In this document: positions 30,404 to 39,355 of the stretch, one piece after another
Layout: every line of letters begins with the position of its first letter
Position numbering within the stretch: position 1 is the first letter of the stretch
NCBI RefSeq assembly: GCF_037055275.1
Contig: NZ_CP146343.1
Coordinates: 1,894,501-1,958,500 of the forward strand
Direction: 5' to 3'
DNA from: Pseudomonas sp. ML2-2023-3
Lineage (GTDB): Bacteria > Pseudomonadota > Gammaproteobacteria > Pseudomonadales > Pseudomonadaceae
DNA length: 64,000 nt
Program-made: the position numbers and the translations under genes
The notes under the pieces: generated by a model
Told to the model about the DNA's origin: nothing
The model's database searches: none
What the model saw: only the letters and a program-made list of their open reading frames with translations

Positions 30404-30532
30404 TTATTAATTTATGCTTGTATTTTTCGCTTGCGAGAGAAGCAATAGAAGGTGATAAACACGTTAATACCGGTACTTTTCGCTAATCGGTGCGATTATC
30501 GGCTTTCAGGAATAACTTCAGAGCGGGCGCCC

Positions 30533-31414
30533 ATGAATCCTTCAATCCCGGTGTTCAAGCTGTACGGCGAGCAGCAGGACTGGCTTGGCCCCGACCTGTT
30601 GCACTGCGAAACCATCTCGCTGCGCAGCCGCGTCCACGACTGGGAGATCCATCCCCATCGGCATGCCGACCTGTGCCAGTTGCTCTATGTCCACACGGGC
30701 AGGGCGCGGGTTGAAGTCGAAGGCCAGTTTCATGTTCTGGAGCAATCCGCCATCCAGATCATCCCGCCGCTGTCTGTACACGGGTTTCAGTTTTCGCCGA
30801 ACGTTGAGGGTTTTGTACTGACGCTGGCGGCTCCGTTGGTGGCTCAACTGCAAGCGCAGCTGGGCGGATCAGTGAGCTTGCTGCAACGGGTCGCCAGTTA
30901 CCCGGCTGGCAAGGATCGCGATTACCTCAACAACCTGTTCAGTGAGCTGCAAAGTGAGTATGTCGGCGCGCAACCCGCCCGCGACATGCTCTTGCAATCG
31001 CTGATCAGTGTGCTGCTGGTGTGGGTCACTCGCCAGGTGATTCAGCGCCGTGAAGCCAAGCAGGTGCCATCACGGGGGCGTGAGTACCTGAGCGTGTTCA
31101 ATCAACGGGTCGAGACACAGTTTTGCGAGCAACCGAATGTCGAGCAACTGGCGCATCAGGTGGGCATTTCAGTGGCGCACCTGAACAGTATCTGCCGCGA
31201 GCTGGCGGGGCAGTCGGCGTTGCAGATCATTCATCAACGGATTTTGCTGGAGGCAAAGCGGCATTTGATTTACACGCCGATGACCATCAGCGAGGTGGCT
31301 GACAGTCTGGGCTTTGCTGACCCGGCGTATTTCGCGCGGTTTTTCCGGCGCCTGAGCGGAACATCGCCCAGCGCCTTTCGAACAGGTCGGGCTGACGGCA
31401 TCAGCCCGACCTGA
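30533..31414 (+). CDS. pobR: AraC-family regulator of pobA
   Basis: 293 aa from the ATG at 30533 (MNPSIPVFKLYGEQQ). The N-terminal cupin effector domain includes WEIHPHRHADLCQLLYV. Two C-terminal HTH motifs follow (VEQLAHQVGISVAHLNSICR; MTISEVADSLGFADPAYFARFF). Pseudomonas PobR is of AraC type and activates pobA with 4-hydroxybenzoate. The divergent layout with a 174-bp shared upstream region supports this. The last codons and stop lie inside a 12-bp-stem hairpin (31384–31412). Confidence 0.82.
   Translation: MNPSIPVFKLYGEQQDWLGPDLLHCETISLRSRVHDWEIHPHRHADLCQLLYVHTGRARVEVEGQFHVLEQSAIQIIPPLSVHGFQFSPNVEGFVLTLAAPLVAQLQAQLGGSVSLLQRVASYPAGKDRDYLNNLFSELQSEYVGAQPARDMLLQSLISVLLVWVTRQVIQRREAKQVPSRGREYLSVFNQRVETQFCEQPNVEQLAHQVGISVAHLNSICRELAGQSALQIIHQRILLEAKRHLIYTPMTISEVADSLGFADPAYFARFFRRLSGTSPSAFRTGRADGISPT
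31384..31412. repeat. 12-bp perfect hairpin overlapping the pobR stop codon
   Basis: AGGTCGGGCTGA (31384–31395) pairs with TCAGCCCGACCT (31401–31412) across CGGCA. The pobR stop begins at the last base of the stem. There is no T tract. It may protect the 3' end or attenuate the converging transcript of the small gene on the other strand. Confidence 0.7.
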
Positions 31415-31429
31415 TGCTCCGGGGCTTCC

Positions 31430-31597
31430 TTACCTCAGAGCGCTGAACATGGCATTGCAGTGCGCGCCATTGCAACTGGCGATCAATCCGGATGCTTGCC
31501 GGGTTTGTTCAGCGCGGTAGCAAGCGCCTGCAAACAGTACAGCGGCAGCGAAAACGACAAACACGGTCATGCATCTTGTTTTTGTTTTAGTAGTCAT
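31430..31597 (-). CDS. Small cysteine-containing exported or membrane protein, unknown
   Basis: 55 aa: MTTKTKTRCMTVFVVFAAAV begins a basic start plus hydrophobic helix ending LFAGACYRAEQTR (possible atypical lipobox). A tail follows with two more cysteines (IASCNGAHCNAMFSALR). AGGGAG lies 8 bases upstream of the ATG, a good SD, which argues that the frame is translated. No family recognised. It is convergent with pobR and co-directional with the downstream LysR gene. Confidence 0.6.
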   Translation of the reverse strand: MTTKTKTRCMTVFVVFAAAVLFAGACYRAEQTRQASGLIASCNGAHCNAMFSALR

Positions 31598-31730
31598 GGC
31601 ATTTGCTCCCTGACGTCACAGACTTGAGGCTAGTTCAGACTTAGGTTCTTGCCATGCCAGTTGTACGAGGGGTTGTGCCCGATTTCATCCTTCAAATGGA
31701 CTAGATGCGCCAGCGACTACGGGGCTCGGT

Positions 31731-32636
31731 TTACAAGTCTTTATCCCACGCCGGTTCATCGGTGAAGCGTTCGACGAGAAAGTCGAGCATGCTGCGCAAG
31801 GTTGCAGGCATGTGTTTGCGTGAGGCATACACCGCGTAAATGTTCATCAGGCGCGGTTCTGCTTCGGGCAGCAGGCGCACCAGTTCACCGCGTTGCACAT
31901 ACACCCCGGCCTGGTAGCTGGGCAGCAGCGAAACCCCCGCACCCGCCAGAGTGGCGCTCAACAAGGTGCTCGCTTCGTTGGCGCTGATGTTGCCTTGTAC
32001 CGGGACCGACACGTCCTCACCGTGGTGGGTGAAGTGCCACAGGCTCTTGCCGTAGTAGGAGTGGGTCAGGCAGTTGTGTCGGCTCAGTTCGTCGACCTGC
32101 TGCGGCGCCGGGCGTTCGCGCAGATACGCCGGGGATGCACAGAGCACCGAGCGACAAACGGTAAGCTTGCGGGCGATCAGGTTCGGGTCCAGGTCATTGC
32201 TGGTGCGAATCGCCAGGTCGATGCGCTCGTCTACCAGATTCACCGTGCGGTCGAGCATCTGCAGATCAATGCTGACCTGCGGATAAAGCCGTACGTAGTC
32301 AGTCACTGCCGCAGCCAGTTGCGCCTGTCCGAACGAGGTGCTGACACTGATGCGCAACAATCCCCGTGGTGCATCGGTGGGCGCACCCACGGCGGCCTGC
32401 ATGTCGTCAGCCAGCTCCAGCAGTTGTCGGCAGCGGGGCAGAGTCTCATTGCCCGCAGCAGTCAGGCTCAACTTGCGCGTGGTGCGGTGCATCAAGCGTG
32501 CACCTACCCATTCTTCCAGCTCCGCCAGGTAGCGTGACACCACCGGGCGTGACAGATCCAGATGATCGGCCGCCGCTGACTGGCTGCCGAGGTCGACAAC
32601 GGTAACAAACACACGCATTGCAATAAGACGATCCAT
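31731..32636 (-). CDS. LysR-family regulator, divergent from an MBL-fold gene
   Basis: 301 aa. The N-terminal HTH (FVTVVDLGSQSAAADHLDLS then RPVVSRYLAELEEWVG) and the RTTRKLSLTAAG linker are of the LTTR type, followed by an effector domain with LRISVSTSFGQAQLAAAV. It resembles the DsdC/YafC-like branch of LTTRs with a MDRLIAMRVFV start. The target is most likely the divergent metallo-hydrolase–oxidoreductase pair, inferred only from layout. Confidence 0.87.
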   Translation of the reverse strand: MDRLIAMRVFVTVVDLGSQSAAADHLDLSRPVVSRYLAELEEWVGARLMHRTTRKLSLTAAGNETLPRCRQLLELADDMQAAVGAPTDAPRGLLRISVSTSFGQAQLAAAVTDYVRLYPQVSIDLQMLDRTVNLVDERIDLAIRTSNDLDPNLIARKLTVCRSVLCASPAYLRERPAPQQVDELSRHNCLTHSYYGKSLWHFTHHGEDVSVPVQGNISANEASTLLSATLAGAGVSLLPSYQAGVYVQRGELVRLLPEAEPRLMNIYAVYASRKHMPATLRSMLDFLVERFTDEPAWDKDL

Positions 32637-32748
32637 GATCTGCCCGATATCTGAAACAAACTATGTTCAAGCATCGCATTTTTAGTTCGCGATCGTGCAA
32701 CTAAGCTCTGTCTATCGCCGACCCTGGCCACTGACTCAGGAATCACCC

Positions 32749-33630
32749 ATGACTGGATTTTCGACCCTTCGCCGTTTTGTCCTCAGCGCTGTTGTGCTGG
32801 GCTTTGCAGCCCATGCTGCCGCTCAGGCACCGTTGACCCTGGACGTGTACAACCCTGGAGAGGCGGCGATTTTTCCCGTGTCTTCGGTGCTGGTCAGTGG
32901 TGACAAGGACGCCATTCTGGTCGATGCCCAGTTCGGCAAGGCCCAGGCCCAGCAGGTGGTCGACAAGATTCGCGCCAGCGGCAAAAACCTCACCACGATC
33001 TACATCAGCCACGGCGACCCGGACTACTACTTTGGCCTTGAAACCCTGACCCAGGCATTCCCCGACGCGAAGGTCGTGGCCTCGGCACCGACGGTTGCAC
33101 ATATCAACGAAACCAAAGATGCCAAGCTGGCCTTCTGGGGTCCGAAAATGGGCGCTGATGTTCCGGGCAAGGTGATCGTGCCGCAGGTTCTCAAGGGCAA
33201 TACCCTGGACCTTGAAGGGCGTGAGCTGGATGTGGTCGGCCTCACCGGGCGCCAGCCGGATCGCACTTTCGTATGGATTCCATCGCTTAAAGCCGTGGTC
33301 GGTGGTGTAGTAGTGGCCGACAACCTGCACGTATGGATGGCCGACACCCAGACCCCGCAATCGCACAAACAGTGGCTGGCCACCCTCAAGCGCATCGACA
33401 GCCTGCAGCCGAAAGTCGTGGTGCCGGGTCATTATCTGGGTGAAAGCGATCGCTCGTTGAAGGCCGTGTATTTCACCCGCGACTACATCAAGGCGTTTGA
33501 CGAAGAAGCCCTCAAGGCCAGCAATTCGAGCGAACTGATCGCCGCCATGAAAAAACGCTACCCGGACCTGGGCGAAGCGTCTTCGCTGGAGCTCAGTGCC
33601 AAAGTGGCCAAGGGCGAAATGAAGTGGTGA
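32749..33630 (+). CDS. Secreted MBL-fold hydrolase-like protein with altered metal motif
   Basis: 293 aa from the ATG at 32749. The signal peptide ends at HAAAQA (about residue 26). The metallo-beta-lactamase fold is clear (SSVLVSGDKDAILVDAQFG; VVPGHYLG). The HxHxDH metal motif is replaced by SHGDPDYYFG, keeping one His and two Asp of the set. That pattern occurs in a periplasmic subgroup but leaves zinc chemistry uncertain. It is followed after 38 bp by an NAD(P)-binding oxidoreductase gene and is divergent from a LysR gene. Confidence 0.82.
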   Translation: MTGFSTLRRFVLSAVVLGFAAHAAAQAPLTLDVYNPGEAAIFPVSSVLVSGDKDAILVDAQFGKAQAQQVVDKIRASGKNLTTIYISHGDPDYYFGLETLTQAFPDAKVVASAPTVAHINETKDAKLAFWGPKMGADVPGKVIVPQVLKGNTLDLEGRELDVVGLTGRQPDRTFVWIPSLKAVVGGVVVADNLHVWMADTQTPQSHKQWLATLKRIDSLQPKVVVPGHYLGESDRSLKAVYFTRDYIKAFDEEALKASNSSELIAAMKKRYPDLGEASSLELSAKVAKGEMKW

Positions 33631-33668
33631 AAGATCCCAACGTTATTCCCAACACACTGGAGAGCGTC

Positions 33669-34283
33669 ATGAGCAAAATTGCAATTATCGGAGCGACTGG
33701 TCGTGCCGGCAGCCAACTGCTGGAAGAAGCCCTGCGCCGCGGTCACAGCGTTACGGCCATTGCCCGCAACGCTTCCAAATTGAGTGAGCGTGCCAGTGTC
33801 GTGACCAAGGACGTCGACATCAACAATGGCCAGGCCCTGCAAGACGCAGTGGCGGGGCATGACGTGGTGCTCAGCGCGGCGCATTTTTCGACCCAGCCAG
33901 CCTCGACTATTATCGATCCGGTAAAAAAATCTGGCGTTAAACGCCTGCTGTTTGTTGGCGGCGCGGGTTCCCTGTTGTTGCCTGATGACAGCAAAGTCAT
34001 CGACAGTCCGGGCTTTCCCGAAGAGTACCGGGCGGAGGCCTCGGCTGGCTGTGTGTACCTCGACATCCTGCGCGCCGAAAAAGACCTGGACTGGAGTTTC
34101 CTGTCGCCGTCTGCCGAGTTTGTCGAAGGTGAACGCACAGGCACGTTCCGCCTGGGTGCAGACCACCTGCTGATCAGCGCTGAAGGCAAAAGCTGGATCA
34201 GCTTTGCTGACTTCGCCATCGCCATGCTGGATGAAGTCGAACAACCCAAACATTCCCGCCAGCGGTTCACAGTGGGGTATTGA
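33669..34283 (+). CDS. NAD(P)H-binding (NmrA/atypical SDR) oxidoreductase
   Basis: 204 aa. MSKIAIIGATGRAGSQLLEE shows the GATGxxG nucleotide-binding motif at residues 8–14. The protein lacks the classic YxxxK pair, as in the NAD(P)-binding_10 / YwnB group of anti-sigma- or flavin-reductase-like proteins. GGAGAG lies just upstream of the ATG at 33669. It is probably co-transcribed with the MBL-fold gene. Substrate unknown. It converges with the fic gene with only 3 bp between the stops. Confidence 0.85.
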   Translation: MSKIAIIGATGRAGSQLLEEALRRGHSVTAIARNASKLSERASVVTKDVDINNGQALQDAVAGHDVVLSAAHFSTQPASTIIDPVKKSGVKRLLFVGGAGSLLLPDDSKVIDSPGFPEEYRAEASAGCVYLDILRAEKDLDWSFLSPSAEFVEGERTGTFRLGADHLLISAEGKSWISFADFAIAMLDEVEQPKHSRQRFTVGY

Positions 34284-34286
34284 GCC

Positions 34287-35339
34287 TTACGGTTGGGGGC
34301 AACTGCGCCATTTCGCGCTTCGCCCCTTGCCTGTGGATTCGATCAAGCCTTCAGCTTTCAACGTACGTAACACCAGGCGCACCGTGTCGCGGCTCGTGCC
34401 CGGGCACGCAAGTTCGATGTCACTGATTGAAAACGGCAGTGAACGGTTCAATACGGCAATACGGACACGGCTGCTTTTGTTGCCGTGTTTTTTCTCAATG
34501 GTTCCCACCCGGGCTTCAAACTCTTTGTAAGCCTTGATGAGTGCGCCCCAAAAGTAATTGAGCCAGGGCCCTGCATCATGTTCACCCACGTGCCAGTTGA
34601 CCGAGCTGGCTTCCAGGGTCTCGTAATAGCTCTCCTTGCTGTCTTCAAAAATACGCTCAAGGCTGATGAAACGACCTACGGCGTAATCAAACTGATAGAG
34701 CAGTAACAGGGTCAGCAGGCGGGCAACGCGGCCATTCCCGTCTGCGAAGGGGTGGATACACAAGAAGTCCAGAATGCACAGGGGAACCAGAACCAACGGA
34801 TCGGCCAGTTTTTGCTCGTTGGCGCTGTGATAGCGGGCGAGTAAATCATTCATGGCCATGGGTGTCAGGTGAGCAGGCGTCGGTGTAAACCGCACCCTGA
34901 GACTCCCGTCGGGATGGCGTTCAATGATGTCATTGTTGGTTGATTTCCAGTGACCTCCCTCTTGTGGCAAGTAACGATAAAGAATCGTATGCAACTGGCG
35001 CACCGTGCCCTCTGAGACGGGCATGGCATCGCAGGCTTCGTGTATCAGCGACAGGGCGTCCCGATAGCCGGCAATCTCCTGCTCGGAGCGGCTTTTAGGT
35101 TGGGCGTTTTTGACCATCAGGGATTTCAGGCGAGTGGGCGAGACAACAACGCCCTCCAGACGGTTGGATGATTCGGCGGACTCGATCATTGCTTGCTGTC
35201 TAAGCCCTGCAAGTGCCTCTGCCGATTGCGCGACAAACAACGTTTGCTTGCCCCGGTACTCGCCCAGCGCTCGCAGAGTAGAAAGCTGCAGGCCGTCATA
35301 ACGAAGCTTGGTCAGAAGTTCGACGGTGAGCGAGTGCAT
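34287..35339 (-). CDS. Fic-family AMP-transferase with N-terminal inhibitory motif and C-terminal wHTH
   Basis: 350 aa. An inhibitory-helix-like SSNRLEG ((S/T)xxxE(G/N), class II) lies at about residues 58–64. The full Fic core HPFADGNGRVAR is at about residue 196. The C-terminal region (ISDIELACPGTSRDTVRLVL then RTLKAEGLIESTGKG) is a winged helix. This layout matches class II Fic proteins that AMPylate (often themselves or gyrase-like targets) and bind DNA. No antitoxin gene is adjacent, consistent with built-in inhibition. The upstream region carries four copies of a TAAATAGGGTA-like half-site, a likely self-operator. Confidence 0.88.
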   Translation of the reverse strand: MHSLTVELLTKLRYDGLQLSTLRALGEYRGKQTLFVAQSAEALAGLRQQAMIESAESSNRLEGVVVSPTRLKSLMVKNAQPKSRSEQEIAGYRDALSLIHEACDAMPVSEGTVRQLHTILYRYLPQEGGHWKSTNNDIIERHPDGSLRVRFTPTPAHLTPMAMNDLLARYHSANEQKLADPLVLVPLCILDFLCIHPFADGNGRVARLLTLLLLYQFDYAVGRFISLERIFEDSKESYYETLEASSVNWHVGEHDAGPWLNYFWGALIKAYKEFEARVGTIEKKHGNKSSRVRIAVLNRSLPFSISDIELACPGTSRDTVRLVLRTLKAEGLIESTGKGRSAKWRSCPQP

Positions 35340-35350
35340 AAGCTTCCTTC

Positions 35351-35428
35351 TAAATAGGGTAATTTCGAGACTTAAATGGGTTGTTAATGACCGTTTTTAC
35401 CCTTTTTAAGTATCGATTACCCTATTTA
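35351..35428. promoter_or_regulatory. Nested palindromic operator array upstream of fic
   Basis: The outer arms TAAATAGGGTAAT (35351–35363) and ATTACCCTATTTA (35416–35428) are a perfect 13-bp inverted repeat. Between them lie two related half-sites, TTAAATGGGTT (35372–35382) and TACCCTTTTTAAG (35398–35410), in the same inverted order. Four half-sites directly before the ATG at 35339 suggest repressor binding, probably by the winged helix of the Fic protein itself. Confidence 0.65.
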
Positions 35429-35477
35429 AACTGTTACAGGGATTTTTGTAGCTTCAGGTTTTCCGTGGCGTATTAAT

Positions 35478-36368
35478 TCACGGCTGATCAGTATCCCTAG
35501 CCTGTTTCACCAGCCAATCCAGCAATTCGCGCAGCGGTGCGGACGGTTCGTTGCGCGCAGAACACACCAGCAGGTAGGCGGCGCCGGTCCGTACTTTGAA
35601 GTCAAAGGGCATGGCCAGTCGGCCAGCCTTGAGGTCATCCCCTATCAGTGACCAGTCGCCTATGGCGACACCGTTGCCCTGGGCGGCTACGGTCATGGCC
35701 AGATCCAGGGTGTCGAAGTACTGGCTCTTGCAGATCATCGACACATCTCCCCCCGCCGCAGCCAGCCAGTTGATCCAGTCCTGTTGATCACGGCTGGGGT
35801 GCAGCAGGGTGTGTTGTGCAAGGTCGTTCAGGTGGTTGATGGCGTTGCTGCCGTCCAGCAGATGCGGGGCGCATACCGGGGTCAGTTGTTCGTCGAACAG
35901 GTGCTGGCCTTCGCGCTTGGGCCCCGGCTGCGGGCTGTAGACCACGGCGGCATCGAAAGCCTCGCGACGAAAGTCCACCCCGTGCTGCACGCTGCTGGTC
36001 AGTTCCACCGGCACGTCGGGGCGCAGTTCTTGCCAGTGCAGCAACTTGGGCAGCAGCCAGCGCAGCATGCAGGTAGGGGCCTTGATCTGCAGCGGGGTAC
36101 GGCGAATGCTGGCGTACTCGACTGCCTCGCCGATCATGTCGAACACCTGCCCGATCCGCGGATACAGCGCCTGGCCCTGTTCGGTCAGACTCAGGCCGCG
36201 AGCCTGGCGATGAAACAGCGCATAACCCAGATGTTCCTCAAGCCCGGCAATTTGCCGGCTCACCGCGCCCTGGGTGATGTGTAACTGCTCACCGGCACGG
36301 GTGAAGTTGCAACATTGAGCCGTGATCAAAAAAGTATGCAGCGCGGGAAGTGGCGGTAGGCGTTTCAT
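35478..36368 (-). CDS. GcvA-type LysR regulator, divergent from an AruI-like gene
   Basis: 296 aa. KRLPPLPALHTFLITAQCCN is the GcvA-subgroup start, with HTH HITQGAVSRQIAGLEEHLG and LSLTEQGQALYPRI. The C-terminal effector domain is complete. The 112-bp divergent region with the thiamine-diphosphate enzyme gene points to that gene as its target. Ligand unknown, perhaps arginine-derived if the AruI assignment holds. Confidence 0.85.
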   Translation of the reverse strand: MKRLPPLPALHTFLITAQCCNFTRAGEQLHITQGAVSRQIAGLEEHLGYALFHRQARGLSLTEQGQALYPRIGQVFDMIGEAVEYASIRRTPLQIKAPTCMLRWLLPKLLHWQELRPDVPVELTSSVQHGVDFRREAFDAAVVYSPQPGPKREGQHLFDEQLTPVCAPHLLDGSNAINHLNDLAQHTLLHPSRDQQDWINWLAAAGGDVSMICKSQYFDTLDLAMTVAAQGNGVAIGDWSLIGDDLKAGRLAMPFDFKVRTGAAYLLVCSARNEPSAPLRELLDWLVKQARDTDQP

Positions 36369-36480
36369 CAGTGGTCAGCCATGAGTCCAGGACATGGCTA
36401 GTATGAGCACGTTTGCGTTGTGCGCACCACAGCCGACCGCTTCAATGGTTCATTCCCGAACAAGAAGAGGAGCAGGACAC

Positions 36481-38112
36481 ATGGCGACGTGTGGCGAAGT
36501 ATTGGTCAAGTTGCTGGAGGCGTACGGGGTCGAGCAGGTGTTCGGCATCCCCGGCGTACACACCGTTGAACTATACCGCGGGCTGGCAGGGTCCAGAATC
36601 AATCACGTCACCCCGCGTCACGAGCAGGGTGCCGGTTTTATGGCTGACGGCTATGCCCGTACCAGCGGCAAGCCCGGTGTGTGCTTCATCATTACCGGCC
36701 CCGGCATGACCAATATCACGACTGCGATGGGCCAGGCTTATGCGGATTCGATTCCGATGCTGGTGATTTCCAGTGTGCAGTCGCGCAGCCAGTTGGGCGG
36801 GGGGCGTGGCAAGTTGCACGAACTGCCGAATCAGGGAGCGCTGGTGGCTGGCGTGGCGGCGTTTTCCCACACCCTGATGTCGGCGGCAGAGTTGCCGGGC
36901 GTGCTGGCGCGGGCATTTGCGCTGTTTCAGGCCGGTCGCCCACGGCCTGTGCATATCGAGATTCCCCTGGACGTACTGGTGGAAAACGCCGACGCATTGC
37001 TTGCCAGTCACCCTGTAAGCATTGCCCGGCCAGGGGCTTCGCCTGCTGCCATCGAACAGATGAGCCAGCGGTTGATCCATGCCAAACGGCCGTTGATTCT
37101 GGCGGGTGGCGGCGCGATAGAGGCGGGCCCCGCGCTGCTAAAACTGGCGGAGCGACTGGGCGCCCCGGTGGCCCTGACCATTAATGCCAAGGGCATGCTG
37201 CCTTCGGATCACCCCCTGTTGATTGGCTCGACCCAATCACTGGTTGCGACACGGGCGCTTGTGGCCGAGGCGGACGTGGTGCTGGCCATTGGCACCGAAC
37301 TGGCCGAGACCGATTACGACGTGACCTTTGCTGGCGGTTTTGAGATCCCTGGCGCCTTGTTGCGCATCGATATCGACCCGGATCAGACCGTGCGCAACTA
37401 CCCGCCCACCCTGGCCCTGGTAGCCGATGCGAACCTGGCCGCCCAAGCCTTGCTGTCGAGCCTTGCTCAAGTGCCGCCACGGCGGGCGGACTGGGGCTCA
37501 GAGCGGGTCAGTCGCCTCAAGGCGCAACTGGCCACTGAATGGGATGCGCCGACCCGGGCCCAAACCCATTTCTTGCAGGCTGTGTTCGATGTGCTGCCGG
37601 ATGCGGTGTGTGTAGGTGATTCAACCCAGCCGGTGTACACCGGCAACCTGACCTTCAACCCCGGGCAGCCGCGTCGCTGGTTCAACTCATCAACCGGCTA
37701 CGGCACCCTGGGTTATGCCCTGCCAGCGGCAGTCGGTGCCTGGTTGGGTCGTCGGGCAGAGGGGAAAGCGGGTGGCCCGGTCTTGTGCCTGATCGGTGAT
37801 GGAGGGTTGCAATTCACCCTGGCTGAACTGGCCAGTGCAGTTGAGGCACGCACACCGATAATCGTGTTGCTGTGGAACAACCAGGGCTACGGCGAAATCA
37901 AAAAATACATGCTCAATCGCGCCATCGAGCCCGTGGGCGTCGACATTTACACCCCGGACTTTATCGGTGTGGCCAAGGCGTTGGGGTGTACCGCGCAGAC
38001 GGTCGAGGGCGAGGCGCAATTGCGCGCAGCCCTGGCCAGCGCCGCCGACCGCCAGGGCCCCAGCGTGATTGAAATCGATGAGTGGCACTGGCAGCAATCG
38101 CTCGCGCTATAG
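36481..38112 (+). CDS. Thiamine-diphosphate decarboxylase, probably 5-guanidino-2-oxopentanoate decarboxylase (AruI-like)
   Basis: 543 aa in the acetolactate-synthase fold. The catalytic Glu lies in RHEQGAGFMADGYAR at about residue 48. The ThDP-Mg motif starts GDGGLQFTLAELASAVEART at about 439 and continues to NNQGYGEIK. The opening FGIPGVHTVELYRGLAG is the pattern I associate with AruI of the arginine transaminase pathway, which decarboxylates 2-ketoarginine. An acetolactate-synthase-like function is the alternative. GAGGAG precedes the ATG. It ends in CTATAG, shared with the stop of the convergent AraC-like pseudogene. Confidence 0.75.
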   Translation: MATCGEVLVKLLEAYGVEQVFGIPGVHTVELYRGLAGSRINHVTPRHEQGAGFMADGYARTSGKPGVCFIITGPGMTNITTAMGQAYADSIPMLVISSVQSRSQLGGGRGKLHELPNQGALVAGVAAFSHTLMSAAELPGVLARAFALFQAGRPRPVHIEIPLDVLVENADALLASHPVSIARPGASPAAIEQMSQRLIHAKRPLILAGGGAIEAGPALLKLAERLGAPVALTINAKGMLPSDHPLLIGSTQSLVATRALVAEADVVLAIGTELAETDYDVTFAGGFEIPGALLRIDIDPDQTVRNYPPTLALVADANLAAQALLSSLAQVPPRRADWGSERVSRLKAQLATEWDAPTRAQTHFLQAVFDVLPDAVCVGDSTQPVYTGNLTFNPGQPRRWFNSSTGYGTLGYALPAAVGAWLGRRAEGKAGGPVLCLIGDGGLQFTLAELASAVEARTPIIVLLWNNQGYGEIKKYMLNRAIEPVGVDIYTPDFIGVAKALGCTAQTVEGEAQLRAALASAADRQGPSVIEIDEWHWQQSLAL

Positions 38113-39052
38113 GCTCATGCGCAGGCGCGCCAGATCCCGCACCGGTGGCGCGCCGAACTGACGGCTGTACTCGCGGCTAAATTGCGACGGGCTTTCATAG
38201 CCCACGCGATAGCCCGCTGCCGATGCATCCAGGCCCTCACTGAGCATCAGCCGCCGCGCTTCGTTGAGGCGCAATTGTTTTTGGTACTGCAGTGGGCTCA
38301 TGGCGGTCATGGCCTTGAATCGATGATGCAGCGTCGACACGCTGAGATTGGCCTCCCGTGCCAGGCTGTCGATGCGCAGCGGCTGTTCAAAGTTACCGTT
38401 AAGCCAGGAAATCAGCCCGGCTGACGCGATGGTTTTGACTATTTTCGCTGGCGATTTCATACAGGCGGTGGCCCAAGGGGCTGCGCAATAGCCGGTACAA
38501 AATCTCACGGCGAATCAGTGGCGCAAGCATGGCGATATCTTTGGGGGTGTCGAGCAGGCGTGTCAGGCGCAGCAATGCGTCGAGCATCGGCGGGTCAATG
38601 GGCTCAACGTAAAGGCCCCGTCCGGTCGGTCGCGACGGCACGCCCATGGGGCCCGCATCGCTGATCAGGGTGGAAATGTCCGCAGGATCAATATCCAGGC
38701 GCAAGGCCAGTACCGGGTGTTCGGGGGATATTTCCAGCACCCTGCCGCTGATCGGCATCGACACAGACACCACCAGATAATTGAGCGGGTCGTAGGCGAA
38801 GTATTCATCCGCCAGCCGCACCTCTTTACGGCCCTGGGCCATGATGCACAGCGCGGGTTTGGGCAGGCTGGGGGCAAAATCGCTGGGTTGGCTGTAACGG
38901 GACACAAACAGCGCCTCGACACCGGTATCGAACGAGCCGTCTTCAGGGGCGTGGCGGTAAATCAGGTCTGCCAGTTCCACGCGCTGTTTTTCAAGTGCGG
39001 GGTCGAGCGCGGGCCGCGGTGGTTCCAGCAGTGACATAGGTCGCATCCTCAT
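38107..39052 (-). pseudogene. AraC-family regulator broken by a one-base frameshift
   Basis: The N-terminal frame (38399–39052, 217 codons) encodes an AraC_N-type domain and ends IASENSQNHRVSRA, then shifts into DFLA and a stop. The following frame holds the rest: ISWLNGNFEQPLRIDSLARE and both HTH motifs (LSVSTLHHRFKAM; SAAGYRVGYESPSQFSREYS). The expected join VSRA–ISWLNGNF needs removal of one base near 38413 (an extra G, C on the plus strand, in GCTGATTTCC). Full-length relatives are about 310 aa. It is either a real inactivation or a sequencing error. It is divergent from a small monooxygenase gene. Confidence 0.85.
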
Positions 39053-39355
39053 TAAAGCAACAGGGCAGGTACAGCTTAAGTTTGTGCAAGGCCAAGGGGT
39101 AGCCGATTTCTGCCGTTGTCTTGCCTGATCCTGTCATTGGCAGCGCTCATGTGCCTGCCAAACCCGTTGCAGACGTACAGCCTTGCTCAAAAAGCCAAAG
39201 GCGAGACAGACGGTTCAAGTGCGCAATCAGAAGGGGAAAAAACGAGGTTTTGCAGAATCGTGCAAGCCTGGGGCAGGAATCGACTAACGGTCACGGGTGC
39301 TGGCCTCTAAGCTTTGAACCTCTCCCTAACACCCTTTTCCTTTGTGGAGGCCAGC
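39053..39355. other. Intergenic region between the AraC pseudogene and the monooxygenase gene
   Basis: 303 bp without a supported gene. It should contain the divergent promoters of the AraC-type regulator and of the ABM-domain gene. A TTGCAGAATCGTGCAAG stretch near 39250 with TTGCA/TGCAA half-sites is a possible regulator site. Confidence 0.4.
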
